Source of the DNA: Gaoshiqia sp050298035
Lineage (GTDB): Bacteria > Bacteroidota > Bacteroidia > Bacteroidales > Prolixibacteraceae
DNA length: 15,756 nucleotides
Reading direction: 5' to 3'
Assembly (NCBI GenBank): GCA_050298035.1
Contig: JBNKTK010000092.1
Location: 1-15,756 of the forward strand
The position numbers and the translations under genes were made by a program. The notes below the pieces were generated by a model. The model made no database searches. It saw only the letters and a program-made list of their open reading frames with translations, and was not told the DNA's origin. Shown piece after piece: positions 9,015 through 15,756 of this stretch. Numbering within the stretch: position 1 is the first letter of the stretch; every line of letters starts with the position of its first letter.

Positions 9015-10682
9015 ATGAAATACAATCTATCATATATTGCAACAATACTGGTGGCTCTTGTTCTGTCATTTTCAGCTTGTACGGATAAGTACATGGAGGA
9101 TTTGAACACAGACCCCTCGAAAGCGACTTCCATTGACCCCAACGCCCAACTCACTAGTGCACAGCTACAAACTTATGGAGACCTGGGTATGGTAGAAATT
9201 TATCGCAACTATCTCTACGGATTCACCCAACAGTTAATGGGAAATTGGAATACAACAAATTTTGGTGGCCGCCACACAGTCGATAATAGTAAGATGAGCC
9301 GTCTCTGGACATCATTTTACCCAACAGCTATCAAGAACGTCACGGATGCCGAGTACCGCACTGCCAACGACACGCTAATGGTGAACATTAATTCGGCCTT
9401 GCGGATATACAGAGTCTATCTCATGTCTATCATCACAGATATTTATGGAGATGTACCATACAGCGAAGCCGGAATGGGATTTCTAGAAGGAAAGTTCAAT
9501 CCCCGTTATGACACCCAGGAAGAAATATACACTAATTTCTTCGAAGAGTTGAGTGCTGCTGTTGAGAATTTTGACGCCAGCAAAGACAAAATTACGGGCG
9601 ACGTTATTTACAACGGAAACATTGCACAATGGAAAAAACTAGCGAATTCTCTTCGTCTGCGCTTTGCCATGCGAATCTCTGAGGTAGTGCCACAGAAGGC
9701 GCAGGAAGAATTTGAAAAGGCACTGCAAGCCGATGGCGGCATCATGGAGAATGCCGACGACGATGCACTAATCAAATACATGGACATTGCATTCAGTTTT
9801 GGACAAGAAGCCTATACTGATTATCGGGGTAATGCATTATCGCAGTTGCTTTTTGGCAACGACCCTGCCAATAATCCGAGCTATCTTTGCTCCACTTTTT
9901 ACAATCAGCTTTATAACACTAACGACCCTCGTACTTTCAGAATTGCACGCTTCTATTACGATGGACTTATGAGTGCTACAAGTACAGACAATCGTGTTGA
10001 TTTAACTGATGAGATTATCGCCCAAGGTGTTCAGACACACCCCTGTGATCCGGGAGCTTTCTCTTGGGAACCATGGCCTGAAGGTTATAACAGCGATATA
10101 TTGAAAGAGCTGGCCAAAACCAATGCTTCAGTCGAGTATAGCGTTGCTCGTGAAACTGAACCTAAGCTGGCCAATAATTTTCTCAAAGGAGATAATCCCG
10201 GAGTCGTAATAACTTCGGCAGAAGTGAAATTTCTATTGGCGGAAGCCAAATTAAAATGGAATGTTGGGGGCAGCTCTGTTAATGACTTATATATTAGCGG
10301 AGTAAGGGCTTCTATGGATTTTCTGGCTGATAATTATAATTGTGCACCTGTATCCGACAGCGATTTCGACACGTTTATCCCGAATATTAGCATAGGTTAC
10401 ACAGATGAGCAGAAAAAGCAAGCAATTAACACACAAGCATGGATTCTCCATCTTACCAATCCTGCCGAGTGTTGGGCAAATGTTCGCCGATCAGGCTATC
10501 CCCAGCTTAAATCTCCTGCCGAATACGGCTTCGGCAAGTTCCTTACCGGAGGTTCTGAAATCCCCGTACGCCTCAGCTACCCGGTTCTTGAATCATCATA
10601 CAACAAAGCAAGTTATGAAGAGGCACTAATGCGGATGGGTGGAACAGATAGCTGGATCACACCTGTATGGTGGAATAAATAA
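9015..10682 (+). CDS. SusD/RagB-like surface glycan-binding lipoprotein (SusD-like_2 type)
   Basis: A 555-residue lipoprotein that forms the lid of the SusC transporter and binds glycan at the cell surface. The signal peptide ends at S-F-S-A-C, lipidated Cys22, then T-D-K-Y-M-E-D-L. The N-terminal E-D-L-N-T-D-P-S-K-A and the C-terminal D-S-W-I-T-P-V-W-W-N are the marks of the SusD-like_2 family (PF12771 type) as opposed to classical SusD. The helical core typical of the family (for example R-I-Y-R-V-Y-L-M-S-I-I-T-D-I-Y-G-D-V-P-Y-S-E-A) lies around residues 125-155. Glycan-contact residues cannot be assigned by eye. It sits directly after its SusC partner and 36 bases before the third binding-protein gene. 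Confidence 0.95.
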   Translation: MKYNLSYIATILVALVLSFSACTDKYMEDLNTDPSKATSIDPNAQLTSAQLQTYGDLGMVEIYRNYLYGFTQQLMGNWNTTNFGGRHTVDNSKMSRLWTSFYPTAIKNVTDAEYRTANDTLMVNINSALRIYRVYLMSIITDIYGDVPYSEAGMGFLEGKFNPRYDTQEEIYTNFFEELSAAVENFDASKDKITGDVIYNGNIAQWKKLANSLRLRFAMRISEVVPQKAQEEFEKALQADGGIMENADDDALIKYMDIAFSFGQEAYTDYRGNALSQLLFGNDPANNPSYLCSTFYNQLYNTNDPRTFRIARFYYDGLMSATSTDNRVDLTDEIIAQGVQTHPCDPGAFSWEPWPEGYNSDILKELAKTNASVEYSVARETEPKLANNFLKGDNPGVVITSAEVKFLLAEAKLKWNVGGSSVNDLYISGVRASMDFLADNYNCAPVSDSDFDTFIPNISIGYTDEQKKQAINTQAWILHLTNPAECWANVRRSGYPQLKSPAEYGFGKFLTGGSEIPVRLSYPVLESSYNKASYEEALMRMGGTDSWITPVWWNK

Positions 10683-10718
10683 TTACAGAATAACAAAAAA
10701 GAAGTAAATCGAAGAGAT

Positions 10719-11975
10719 ATGAAAACGATATATTTTATACTACTTGCTGTACTTGCTGTGAGTTTTACATTTACAGCATGCCAGGACGAAGATCCGTTCT
10801 CAACAGCTACCGCCAATGACGATCCGCGTATACTCGACCCCATTTTTCCGGATCGTGTAAAAGGTGAACTCCCTGTTATTGCCAATATAAACAGGGATGC
10901 CAACCTCACAATGGAATTGACTGTTACACCGGCCGACTATACCACCATTTCATGGCAGATTGACGGAATTGAAGTACAAACCGGAACAGAACTTGATACC
11001 GGTCTCTATGCAGGTACATACAAACTGAAGGTAATAGCTTCGACCGAAGCCGGAAAATCGACCTATCGCGAGGGTATGGTACAGGTAAATCCATTACCGG
11101 ATGATCCATGGGCTACTGAAATAGGTTTCGAGCGTATTATCGCACCTGGTATGAAGGCTCGACTTTATGGTAACAATCTCAACAACGTAAAAAGTATCAT
11201 TATCAATGGAATAACCATCACTAATGTTGTTTACGTCGACTCTGAAGACAATGCTTATATCGAATATGAAGTTCCTGCTGATTTGGCCGAAGGTGATCAT
11301 CGTGTGGTACTGGTAGACAATGATAACAACGAGTATGGTGGCAATATCGTCAAAGTCACCTATGCGTCACTCATCACATCTGGAGCCGACCGAATCAATG
11401 CGAAAACAGAATGGGTTATGACAGGTATCAATCTCGATAAAATTGTTTCGCTAACGTTCGCAGGACAAACGTTCACCGAATTCACACAACAGTCGTTCAG
11501 TGAAATTGCACTTATCAGTCCTCAACTGGAAGAAGGGACATACCAACTGGCCGGAAAAACAACAAGCGGAACAGACGTACAATTCTACCTTGATAACGAA
11601 ACAGTTACCGAACAGACAGTCACTGTTTCTTCAACCACAGTTCTCTGGCAAGGACACCATTATGTATCGTGGGATGAACCGGACGATAGTCCAAATAAAA
11701 AATTCAATTTGATTGGCAAGGAGGCCTTTGCCTCGATAACAGCCGGTGCTATCCTGAACATCCAATATTCAGTAGCTCCTGAAGCCGAATATCATCAGTT
11801 ACGCACAACCAGCGGTTGGTGGAATGATCTTCCGGGCACTTCCGTTATAGAATTCTCGGAAGACGGTGCTAAAAATGTGGAGTTAACGCAAGAGGTGTTG
11901 GATAAAATTCAAACAGAAGACGGATTCCTCTGCATAGGGCATGGTTACTACGTAGATATGATAACCGTACAGTAA
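10719..11975 (+). CDS. SusE-position surface glycan-binding lipoprotein (SGBP-B-like) with IPT/TIG-like domains
   Basis: A 418-residue lipoprotein in the place of SusE/SGBP-B, probably holding beta-glucan at the cell surface. The signal peptide ends at F-T-A-C, lipidated Cys21, then Q-D-E-D, a strong surface-export type sequence. By sequence pattern there is an Ig/PKD-like domain (about 48-126), a first IPT/TIG-like domain (about 131-216; A-R-L-Y-G-N-N-L, then I-I-I-N-G), a second IPT/TIG-like domain (about 217-303; W-V-M-T-G-I-N-L, then L-T-F-A-G), and a C-terminal domain (about 305-418) that I cannot assign to a named family. The last domain has exposed-aromatic candidates W310, W318, W368 and W369 and is the likely glycan-binding unit, as in related multi-domain SGBPs. 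Such proteins diverge fast, so function comes mainly from context. It ends one base before an in-frame ATG of the downstream GH3 frame, suggesting translational coupling. Confidence 0.85.
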   Translation: MKTIYFILLAVLAVSFTFTACQDEDPFSTATANDDPRILDPIFPDRVKGELPVIANINRDANLTMELTVTPADYTTISWQIDGIEVQTGTELDTGLYAGTYKLKVIASTEAGKSTYREGMVQVNPLPDDPWATEIGFERIIAPGMKARLYGNNLNNVKSIIINGITITNVVYVDSEDNAYIEYEVPADLAEGDHRVVLVDNDNNEYGGNIVKVTYASLITSGADRINAKTEWVMTGINLDKIVSLTFAGQTFTEFTQQSFSEIALISPQLEEGTYQLAGKTTSGTDVQFYLDNETVTEQTVTVSSTTVLWQGHHYVSWDEPDDSPNKKFNLIGKEAFASITAGAILNIQYSVAPEAEYHQLRTTSGWWNDLPGTSVIEFSEDGAKNVELTQEVLDKIQTEDGFLCIGHGYYVDMITVQ

Positions 11976-11983
11976 TATGCACC

Positions 11984-12010
11984 ATGAAAAATTTAATCAT
12001 TGGATTATGA
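11984..12010 (+). other. Eight-codon mini-ORF overlapping the GH3 start (possible coupling leader)
   Basis: ATG at 11984 opens a frame of eight codons (M-K-N-L-I-I-G-L) that ends at TGA 12008-12010, overlapping the GH3 ATG at 12007 as ATGA. It starts 9 bases after the stop codon of the preceding gene. The peptide looks like a truncated signal-peptide start. It could help ribosomes reinitiate at 12007, or be the remnant of an older start joined by a frameshift, or be chance. There is no direct proof that it is translated. Confidence 0.2.
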
Positions 12011-14334
12011 CACTGAAAAGAGTATTACTAATTTTTACATCAATTATTATGGCTGCCTGCACTACGCAGGTAGCCCCTCCTCCGTCAATTGCGGAGAATC
12101 CTCAGATAGAGCAGCAGGTAAACGACATCATCAAAAAAATGACTCTTGATGAAAAAATAGGTCAGATGACTGAACTTAGCATTGATGTATTAGGAGAATT
12201 TGTTAATGATGAATTCAAACTTGATGATAACAAACTTCACGAGGCCATTGCTGAATTCAAAGTTGGTTCTTTTTTAAATGCCCCTGGCCCTGTTGCTCAA
12301 AGTCGGGAAAAATGGCAAGAGATTATCGGTGAAATACAGGCTGTATCGATGAAAGAAATTGGCATTCCCTGTATCTATGGATTGGATCAGAATCATGGTA
12401 CCACCTACACATTGGGGGGTATTCTATTCCCGCAAAATATTAATATCGGGGCTTCGTTCAACACAGAATTGGCATACAAATCGGCACAGGTTACCGCTTA
12501 TGAAACCCGTGCTGCCAACTGTCCGTGGACTTACTCCCCGACTGTAGATATGGCACGCGACCCGAGATGGCCACGTGTTTGGGAAAATTACGGAGAAGAT
12601 TGTCTGGTTAACTCAATCATGAGTAGTACTGCGGTTCGTGGTTTCCAGGGCGATGACCCTGATCATATCCCTGCCGATCGTATCGCTACTTCAGTAAAAC
12701 ACTATATGGGGTACAGCATGTCGCGTACCGGTAAGGATCGCACGCCGGCTTACATATCCGAATCCGATCTACGCGAAAAATGTTTTGCACCTTTTAAAGC
12801 GTGTGTTGAGGCCGGAGCATTAACCATCATGGTCAACAGCGGATCTATTAACGGAATGCCGGTTCATGCCAACCATGACTTACTGACCAAATGGTTGAAA
12901 GAAGACTTAAAATGGGATGGAATGTTGTTAACTGATTGGGCAGATATCGACAATCTTTACAAACGGGAACACATCGCTGCCAATAAGAAAGAGGCAATCC
13001 AGATAGCCATTAATGCAGGCATCGACATGGCGATGGAGCCTTACGATCTTAATTTCTGTACACTACTGAAAGAACTGGTGGAAGAAAACAAGGTACCCAT
13101 GAGCCGCATCGATGATGCTGTACGTCGCATTCTCAGATTAAAACTCCGCTTGGATCTTTTCAATCGACCTAATACATTGACTGAAGATTATCCGCTTTTT
13201 GGCAGTAATGAACACAAGGAATTAGCACTCCATGCTGCTGAAGAGTCAATGATCCTGCTTAAAAATGAGGACAATATATTACCTCTAACAAAAGGTAAAA
13301 AACTCCTTGTCACCGGCCCTAATGCCAATTCGATGCGCTGTTTGAACGGTGGATGGAGCTATACATGGCAAGGACATCTGACCGACAGGTTCGCCGGTGA
13401 ATATAATACCATCTACGAGGCGATATGCAACAAATTTGGTGTAAACAATGTACGCTTGGAGCAAGGAGTAACTTATAAACCGGAAGGAAGCTATACGGAA
13501 GAAAATGAGCCGGAGATTGAAAAAGCTGTTGCTGCAGCACGCGATGTAGATATCATCATTGCTTGTATTGGTGAAAACTCTTATTGCGAAACACCCGGGA
13601 ATCTCTCTGATCTCGCCATTTCGCCCAATCAACGCAAACTTGTAAAAGCCCTGGCTACTACAGGAAAGCCAATTGTGCTGATACTCAATGAGGGCAGGCC
13701 CCGTATCATCAACGATATTGAGCCGCTGGCAAGTGGTATCATAAACATTCTGTTGCCAGGTAATTTTGGTGGCGATGCATTGGCCAACATATTGGACGGA
13801 AGTGTCAACCCGAGTGCAAAAATGCCTTATTCATACCCACGCCATCAAGCCGAACTCACCACATATGATTACAGGGTGAGCGAAGAAACAGACAAAATGG
13901 AAGGAGCGTATGACTACGATGCGGTTATCTCGGTACAATGGCCTTTCGGCTACGGACTTAGCTACACAACATTTGAATACAGTAATTTCAAAACGAACAT
14001 GACATCATTTACAGCTGAGGATGAATTACATTTTTCTGTGGATATAACCAATAGCGGCACAAAACCCGGTAAAGAACCGGTTCTTCTTTTCAGTCGTGAC
14101 TTAGTGGCATCGCTTACTCCGGAGAGCCGTAGATTAAGAGCATTCAAAAAAGTAGAACTGCAACCCGGCGAAACCCAAACCGTTACCTTATCTATTAAAG
14201 GCAGCGATTTAGCATTTGTTGGTGCAGATGGCAAATGGATCCTGGAACAAGGAGATTTTCGAATGCAAAGCGGTAATCAAACATTGAATATTGTATGTAG
14301 CCAAACATACAAATGGAACACCCCTAATAAATAA
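12007..14334 (+). CDS. GH3 beta-glucosidase-type exo-hydrolase, lipoprotein
   Basis: A 775-residue enzyme expected to remove terminal beta-linked glucose from oligosaccharides delivered by the transporter. The start at 12007 gives a compact lipoprotein signal (M-T-L-K-R, hydrophobic core, I-M-A-A-C, Cys18); an in-frame ATG at 11977 would add ten residues (M-H-H-E-K-F-N-H-W-I) and is the alternative. After Cys18 comes T-T-Q-V-A-P-P-P-S with no acidic patch, so periplasmic retention is likely. Domains are the TIM barrel (about 35-370), the alpha/beta sandwich GH3_C (about 410-640) and a C-terminal fibronectin-like domain (about 685-760). The nucleophile is D310 in M-L-L-T-D-W, with the family motif V-K-H-Y upstream. 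The likely acid/base is E528 in S-Y-C-E-T-P-G, equal in position to that of the barley-type glucan exohydrolases. Intact and of normal length, it is the last gene of the operon. Confidence 0.94.
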   Translation: MTLKRVLLIFTSIIMAACTTQVAPPPSIAENPQIEQQVNDIIKKMTLDEKIGQMTELSIDVLGEFVNDEFKLDDNKLHEAIAEFKVGSFLNAPGPVAQSREKWQEIIGEIQAVSMKEIGIPCIYGLDQNHGTTYTLGGILFPQNINIGASFNTELAYKSAQVTAYETRAANCPWTYSPTVDMARDPRWPRVWENYGEDCLVNSIMSSTAVRGFQGDDPDHIPADRIATSVKHYMGYSMSRTGKDRTPAYISESDLREKCFAPFKACVEAGALTIMVNSGSINGMPVHANHDLLTKWLKEDLKWDGMLLTDWADIDNLYKREHIAANKKEAIQIAINAGIDMAMEPYDLNFCTLLKELVEENKVPMSRIDDAVRRILRLKLRLDLFNRPNTLTEDYPLFGSNEHKELALHAAEESMILLKNEDNILPLTKGKKLLVTGPNANSMRCLNGGWSYTWQGHLTDRFAGEYNTIYEAICNKFGVNNVRLEQGVTYKPEGSYTEENEPEIEKAVAAARDVDIIIACIGENSYCETPGNLSDLAISPNQRKLVKALATTGKPIVLILNEGRPRIINDIEPLASGIINILLPGNFGGDALANILDGSVNPSAKMPYSYPRHQAELTTYDYRVSEETDKMEGAYDYDAVISVQWPFGYGLSYTTFEYSNFKTNMTSFTAEDELHFSVDITNSGTKPGKEPVLLFSRDLVASLTPESRRLRAFKKVELQPGETQTVTLSIKGSDLAFVGADGKWILEQGDFRMQSGNQTLNIVCSQTYKWNTPNK

Positions 14335-14404
14335 ATGATATTCCTTGTTTGATATTCAATGAACTGAATAATACCATTCACGTAATAGGATCTAAAACAC
14401 TTGT

Positions 14405-14439
14405 CTTTGTACAGCCTTTGGAAAAAAGGCTGTACAAAG
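14405..14439. terminator. Strong hairpin after the operon, probable terminator
   Basis: Arms at 14405-14419 and 14425-14439 pair perfectly over 15 bp around a GGAAA loop, 70 bases after the GH3 stop codon. No T-run follows on the plus strand, so it is not a textbook intrinsic terminator; it may act with Rho, or protect the 3' end of the operon mRNA from nucleases. It is the only strong hairpin close to the operon end. Confidence 0.6.
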
Positions 14440-14476
14440 TACATTAACAATCCACCCTTAGCCTTTCTGATTTTCT

Positions 14477-14842
14477 TTAACTCTGCTGAGACTTTAATCT
14501 ATCAGGATCTCCGGTGATTTTTCCAAAAGGATTAGTGCTTTAGAGGAGCCATTCGATTATTGCATTCACCCGGCCTTTATTGTCTTTTTTGTTTTTAAAT
14601 ACCTTTTCTTTTTTTGCAATTATTACATATTTGTCCTTACTGATATCCTCGAATGATAATAATCGCTGGTTCTGTAGTGCTTATTAAGGCCGCGATGAAT
14701 CGATAATACTTTTCGGCTCCCCAATACCATTTACTTTAAATATACTGCAACTACGTCACTCTTCAGGATATTCATAATCAATCTTTTAGTCCTTGTGATA
14801 AATGATTGCAGGATGGTGTCCGTTCAGTATTATTCCTCCACA
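14477..14842 (-). pseudogene. Possible decayed gene of unknown family
   Basis: Reading down from 14842 in one minus-strand frame gives protein-like segments broken by stops. The best segment is 46 codons at 14680-14543, including F-E-D-I-S-K-D-K-Y-V-I-I and G-R-V-N-A-I-I-E-W-L-L, a TAA at 14542-14540, and then N-P-F-G-K-I-T-G-D-P-D-R-L-K in the same frame up to a TAA at 14479-14477. That the same frame keeps plausible protein composition across several stops suggests a gene lost by mutation, but chance is not excluded. I do not recognise the family. Confidence 0.3.
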
Positions 14843-15271
14843 TAATATAGTCCCCTTAGTTATTAAATTACTTATTGTCTTATTCAATAATATGACAAAC
14901 CATTTTCACCTTACAGGTTATTTTAAACAAAACCGAACTAAAAAGCAACTCAAAGAAGTGTGAAATAAAAGGGTTCGTAGAAATTAATGCTTAAAAATGA
15001 AGTGTCAGGATTTTTAATATATCGGCCGGAATTTATAGGACTTGTGAATTATTCGGTCTGGAAGATTAAGAACTAACCCATAAACATCGCAACGGGCTTA
15101 GAACTCAGCAGAATTTGAAACAGAATGAATTATTGGAAAATTTAAGTCTTTAAGAAAAACAGACAAAGAGTGCGACCGTCTCCGTAAACACGCGCTTCAT
15201 AAAGTTTACACCATTGAGGGCAGAAGGAAAAGCCCCTATATTTTTATCCCGATTATGAGCAAGGCAATGTG

Positions 15272-15299
15272 CCCTTTGAGCCTTTTTAAACTCAAAGGG
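15272..15299. other. 9-bp inverted repeat (hairpin)
   Basis: The arms ccctttgag (15272-15280) and ctcaaaggg (15291-15299) pair perfectly around a 10-base loop. No T-run follows. It could end transcription from a lost gene or act as a boundary structure for the repeat that begins 26 bases later. Confidence 0.45.
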
Positions 15300-15325
15300 G
15301 TCAACATTCTAAAAATCAATTACGC

Positions 15326-15480
15326 TAATTAATACCTGTCCATAAAGTCGGGTGTTTGAACTGTAAAGTTTAAATACAAGGCGTGAGAAAAATTCAAACC
15401 GCAATATACCAGCGTATATGAGGATTGGGATTTTGAGCAACCACACAGTAGCTGGATTTTATAGACGAACACTAATTAAT
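15326..15480. repeat. Dispersed palindromic repeat, copy 1 (complete)
   Basis: The first 116 bases (15326-15441) match 15647-15756 at 100 of 110 aligned positions, with one 6-base gap. The whole unit is an imperfect inverted repeat: 15352-15367 pairs with 15457-15472, and the centre is a perfect 6-bp stem (15404-15409 with 15414-15419) around the loop CAGC. The bases ctaattaat at 15325-15333 recur at 15472-15480, giving 9-base direct repeats at the two ends. There is no open reading frame. It may be a small non-autonomous mobile element (MITE-like) or a high-copy intergenic repeat family; I have a weak memory of similar repeats in other Bacteroidales. Confidence 0.75.
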
Positions 15481-15646
15481 GGATGAAGGTTTTCTTGCCC
15501 AACCATATTATTGTATTCTATGATACTGTTCTCTTTTTTAATCTCACTCATAGCCAGTTTTTTCATTTACAATAAAAATTAAAGGAACTATACACTACAA
15601 TGTTGGTTCATAAGCCATAATTCTGTAATTTGAGTAGGCATTTCGG

Positions 15647-15756
15647 TAATTAGTGCCTGTCCATAAAGTCGGGTGCCTGGACTATAAAGTTTAAATACAA
15701 GGCGTGTGAAAAAATCAAACCGCAGTATACCAGCGTATATGAGGGTTTTGAGCAAC
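15647..15756. repeat. Dispersed palindromic repeat, copy 2 (cut by the window edge)
   Basis: Same orientation as copy 1 and about 91% identical; most of the changes are transitions. The central hairpin is kept: gtatac at 15725-15730, loop CAGC, gtatat at 15735-15740. The outer A-T pair of copy 1 becomes a G-T wobble here. The right half of the unit would lie beyond the window. The two copies start 321 bases apart. Confidence 0.75.

Larger units (their letters stand above)
14440..15325. other. Long region without intact genes downstream of the PUL
   Basis: Nearly 900 AT-rich bases hold no intact gene on either strand. It contains a pyrimidine-rich run near 14580-14618, a possible minus-strand gene relic (14477-14842), a 67-codon plus-strand open frame without a useful start (15129-15332) that matches nothing I know, and a 9-bp hairpin at 15272-15299. 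The mix of decayed frames and repeats further right suggests a site of past insertions at the PUL boundary. Confidence 0.5.

Noticed and set aside
10613..10909. Minus-strand frame of 98 codons across the SusD/SGBP junction
   Set aside because: It overlaps the ends of two clear genes and the operon spacer, and shows no domain; it is a shadow of the plus-strand coding.
15190..15216. Similarity of tcataaagttt near 15198 to tcataaagttt at position 9
   Set aside because: The shared word is 11 AT-rich bases, and the flanks do not align well enough to call a repeat.
15129..15332. Plus-strand open frame of 67 codons containing E-C-D-R-L-R-K-H-A-L
   Set aside because: It has no start codon near its beginning, runs through the hairpin at 15272-15299 and into the repeat, and matches nothing I recognise; its length is within chance.
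14440..15756. CRISPR array or tRNA/rRNA gene in the right-hand non-coding part
   Set aside because: The two repeat copies are over 100 bases long and 321 bases apart, with no regular short spacers, and I see no cloverleaf or rRNA-like sequence.

Overview
The window is a polysaccharide utilisation locus (PUL) from a member of Bacteroidetes, most likely order Bacteroidales. The evidence is a SusC/SusD pair, a hybrid two-component sensor/regulator with a Reg_prop propeller and a C-terminal AraC domain, lipoproteins with acidic residues just after the lipidated cysteine, starts without Shine-Dalgarno sequences, and AT-rich intergenic DNA. Genus cannot be set from the sequence alone.

Layout: positions 1-598 hold no convincing gene. 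A large hybrid two-component system (HTCS, 599-4612) is followed by a 332-base control region with a 12-base direct repeat at 21-base periodicity and a possible promoter. Then come five same-strand genes: a GH16 endo-beta-glucanase lipoprotein (4945-5766), a SusC-like TonB-dependent transporter (5784-8975), a SusD-like lipoprotein (9015-10682), a third surface glycan-binding lipoprotein with IPT-like folds (10719-11975) and a GH3 beta-glucosidase-type exo-enzyme (12007-14334). Gaps between these five are 17 to 39 bases, so they probably form one operon. A strong 15-bp hairpin follows at 14405-14439. From about 14440 to the window end the DNA looks non-coding or decayed. It includes a possible minus-strand gene relic and two copies of a dispersed palindromic repeat (15326-15480, and 15647 to the edge).

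How the genes work together (inference from families): surface GH16 cuts a beta-glucan; SusD-like and IPT-like lipoproteins hold the chains; SusC imports oligosaccharides using TonB energy; GH3 trims them to glucose in the periplasm; the HTCS senses an oligosaccharide there and activates the operon. GH16 has the beta-bulge active site (E-I-D-I-M-E), so the likely substrate is a beta-1,3-glucan (laminarin type) or mixed-linkage beta-1,3/1,4-glucan. The gene order HTCS-GH16-SusC-SusD-SGBP-GH3 matches, from memory, the mixed-linkage beta-glucan locus of Bacteroides ovatus. I see no strong evidence for a wholly new system. The best leads are the putative HTCS operator, the unassigned C-terminal domain of the third binding protein, the unusual GH3 start region and the repeat family at the right end.
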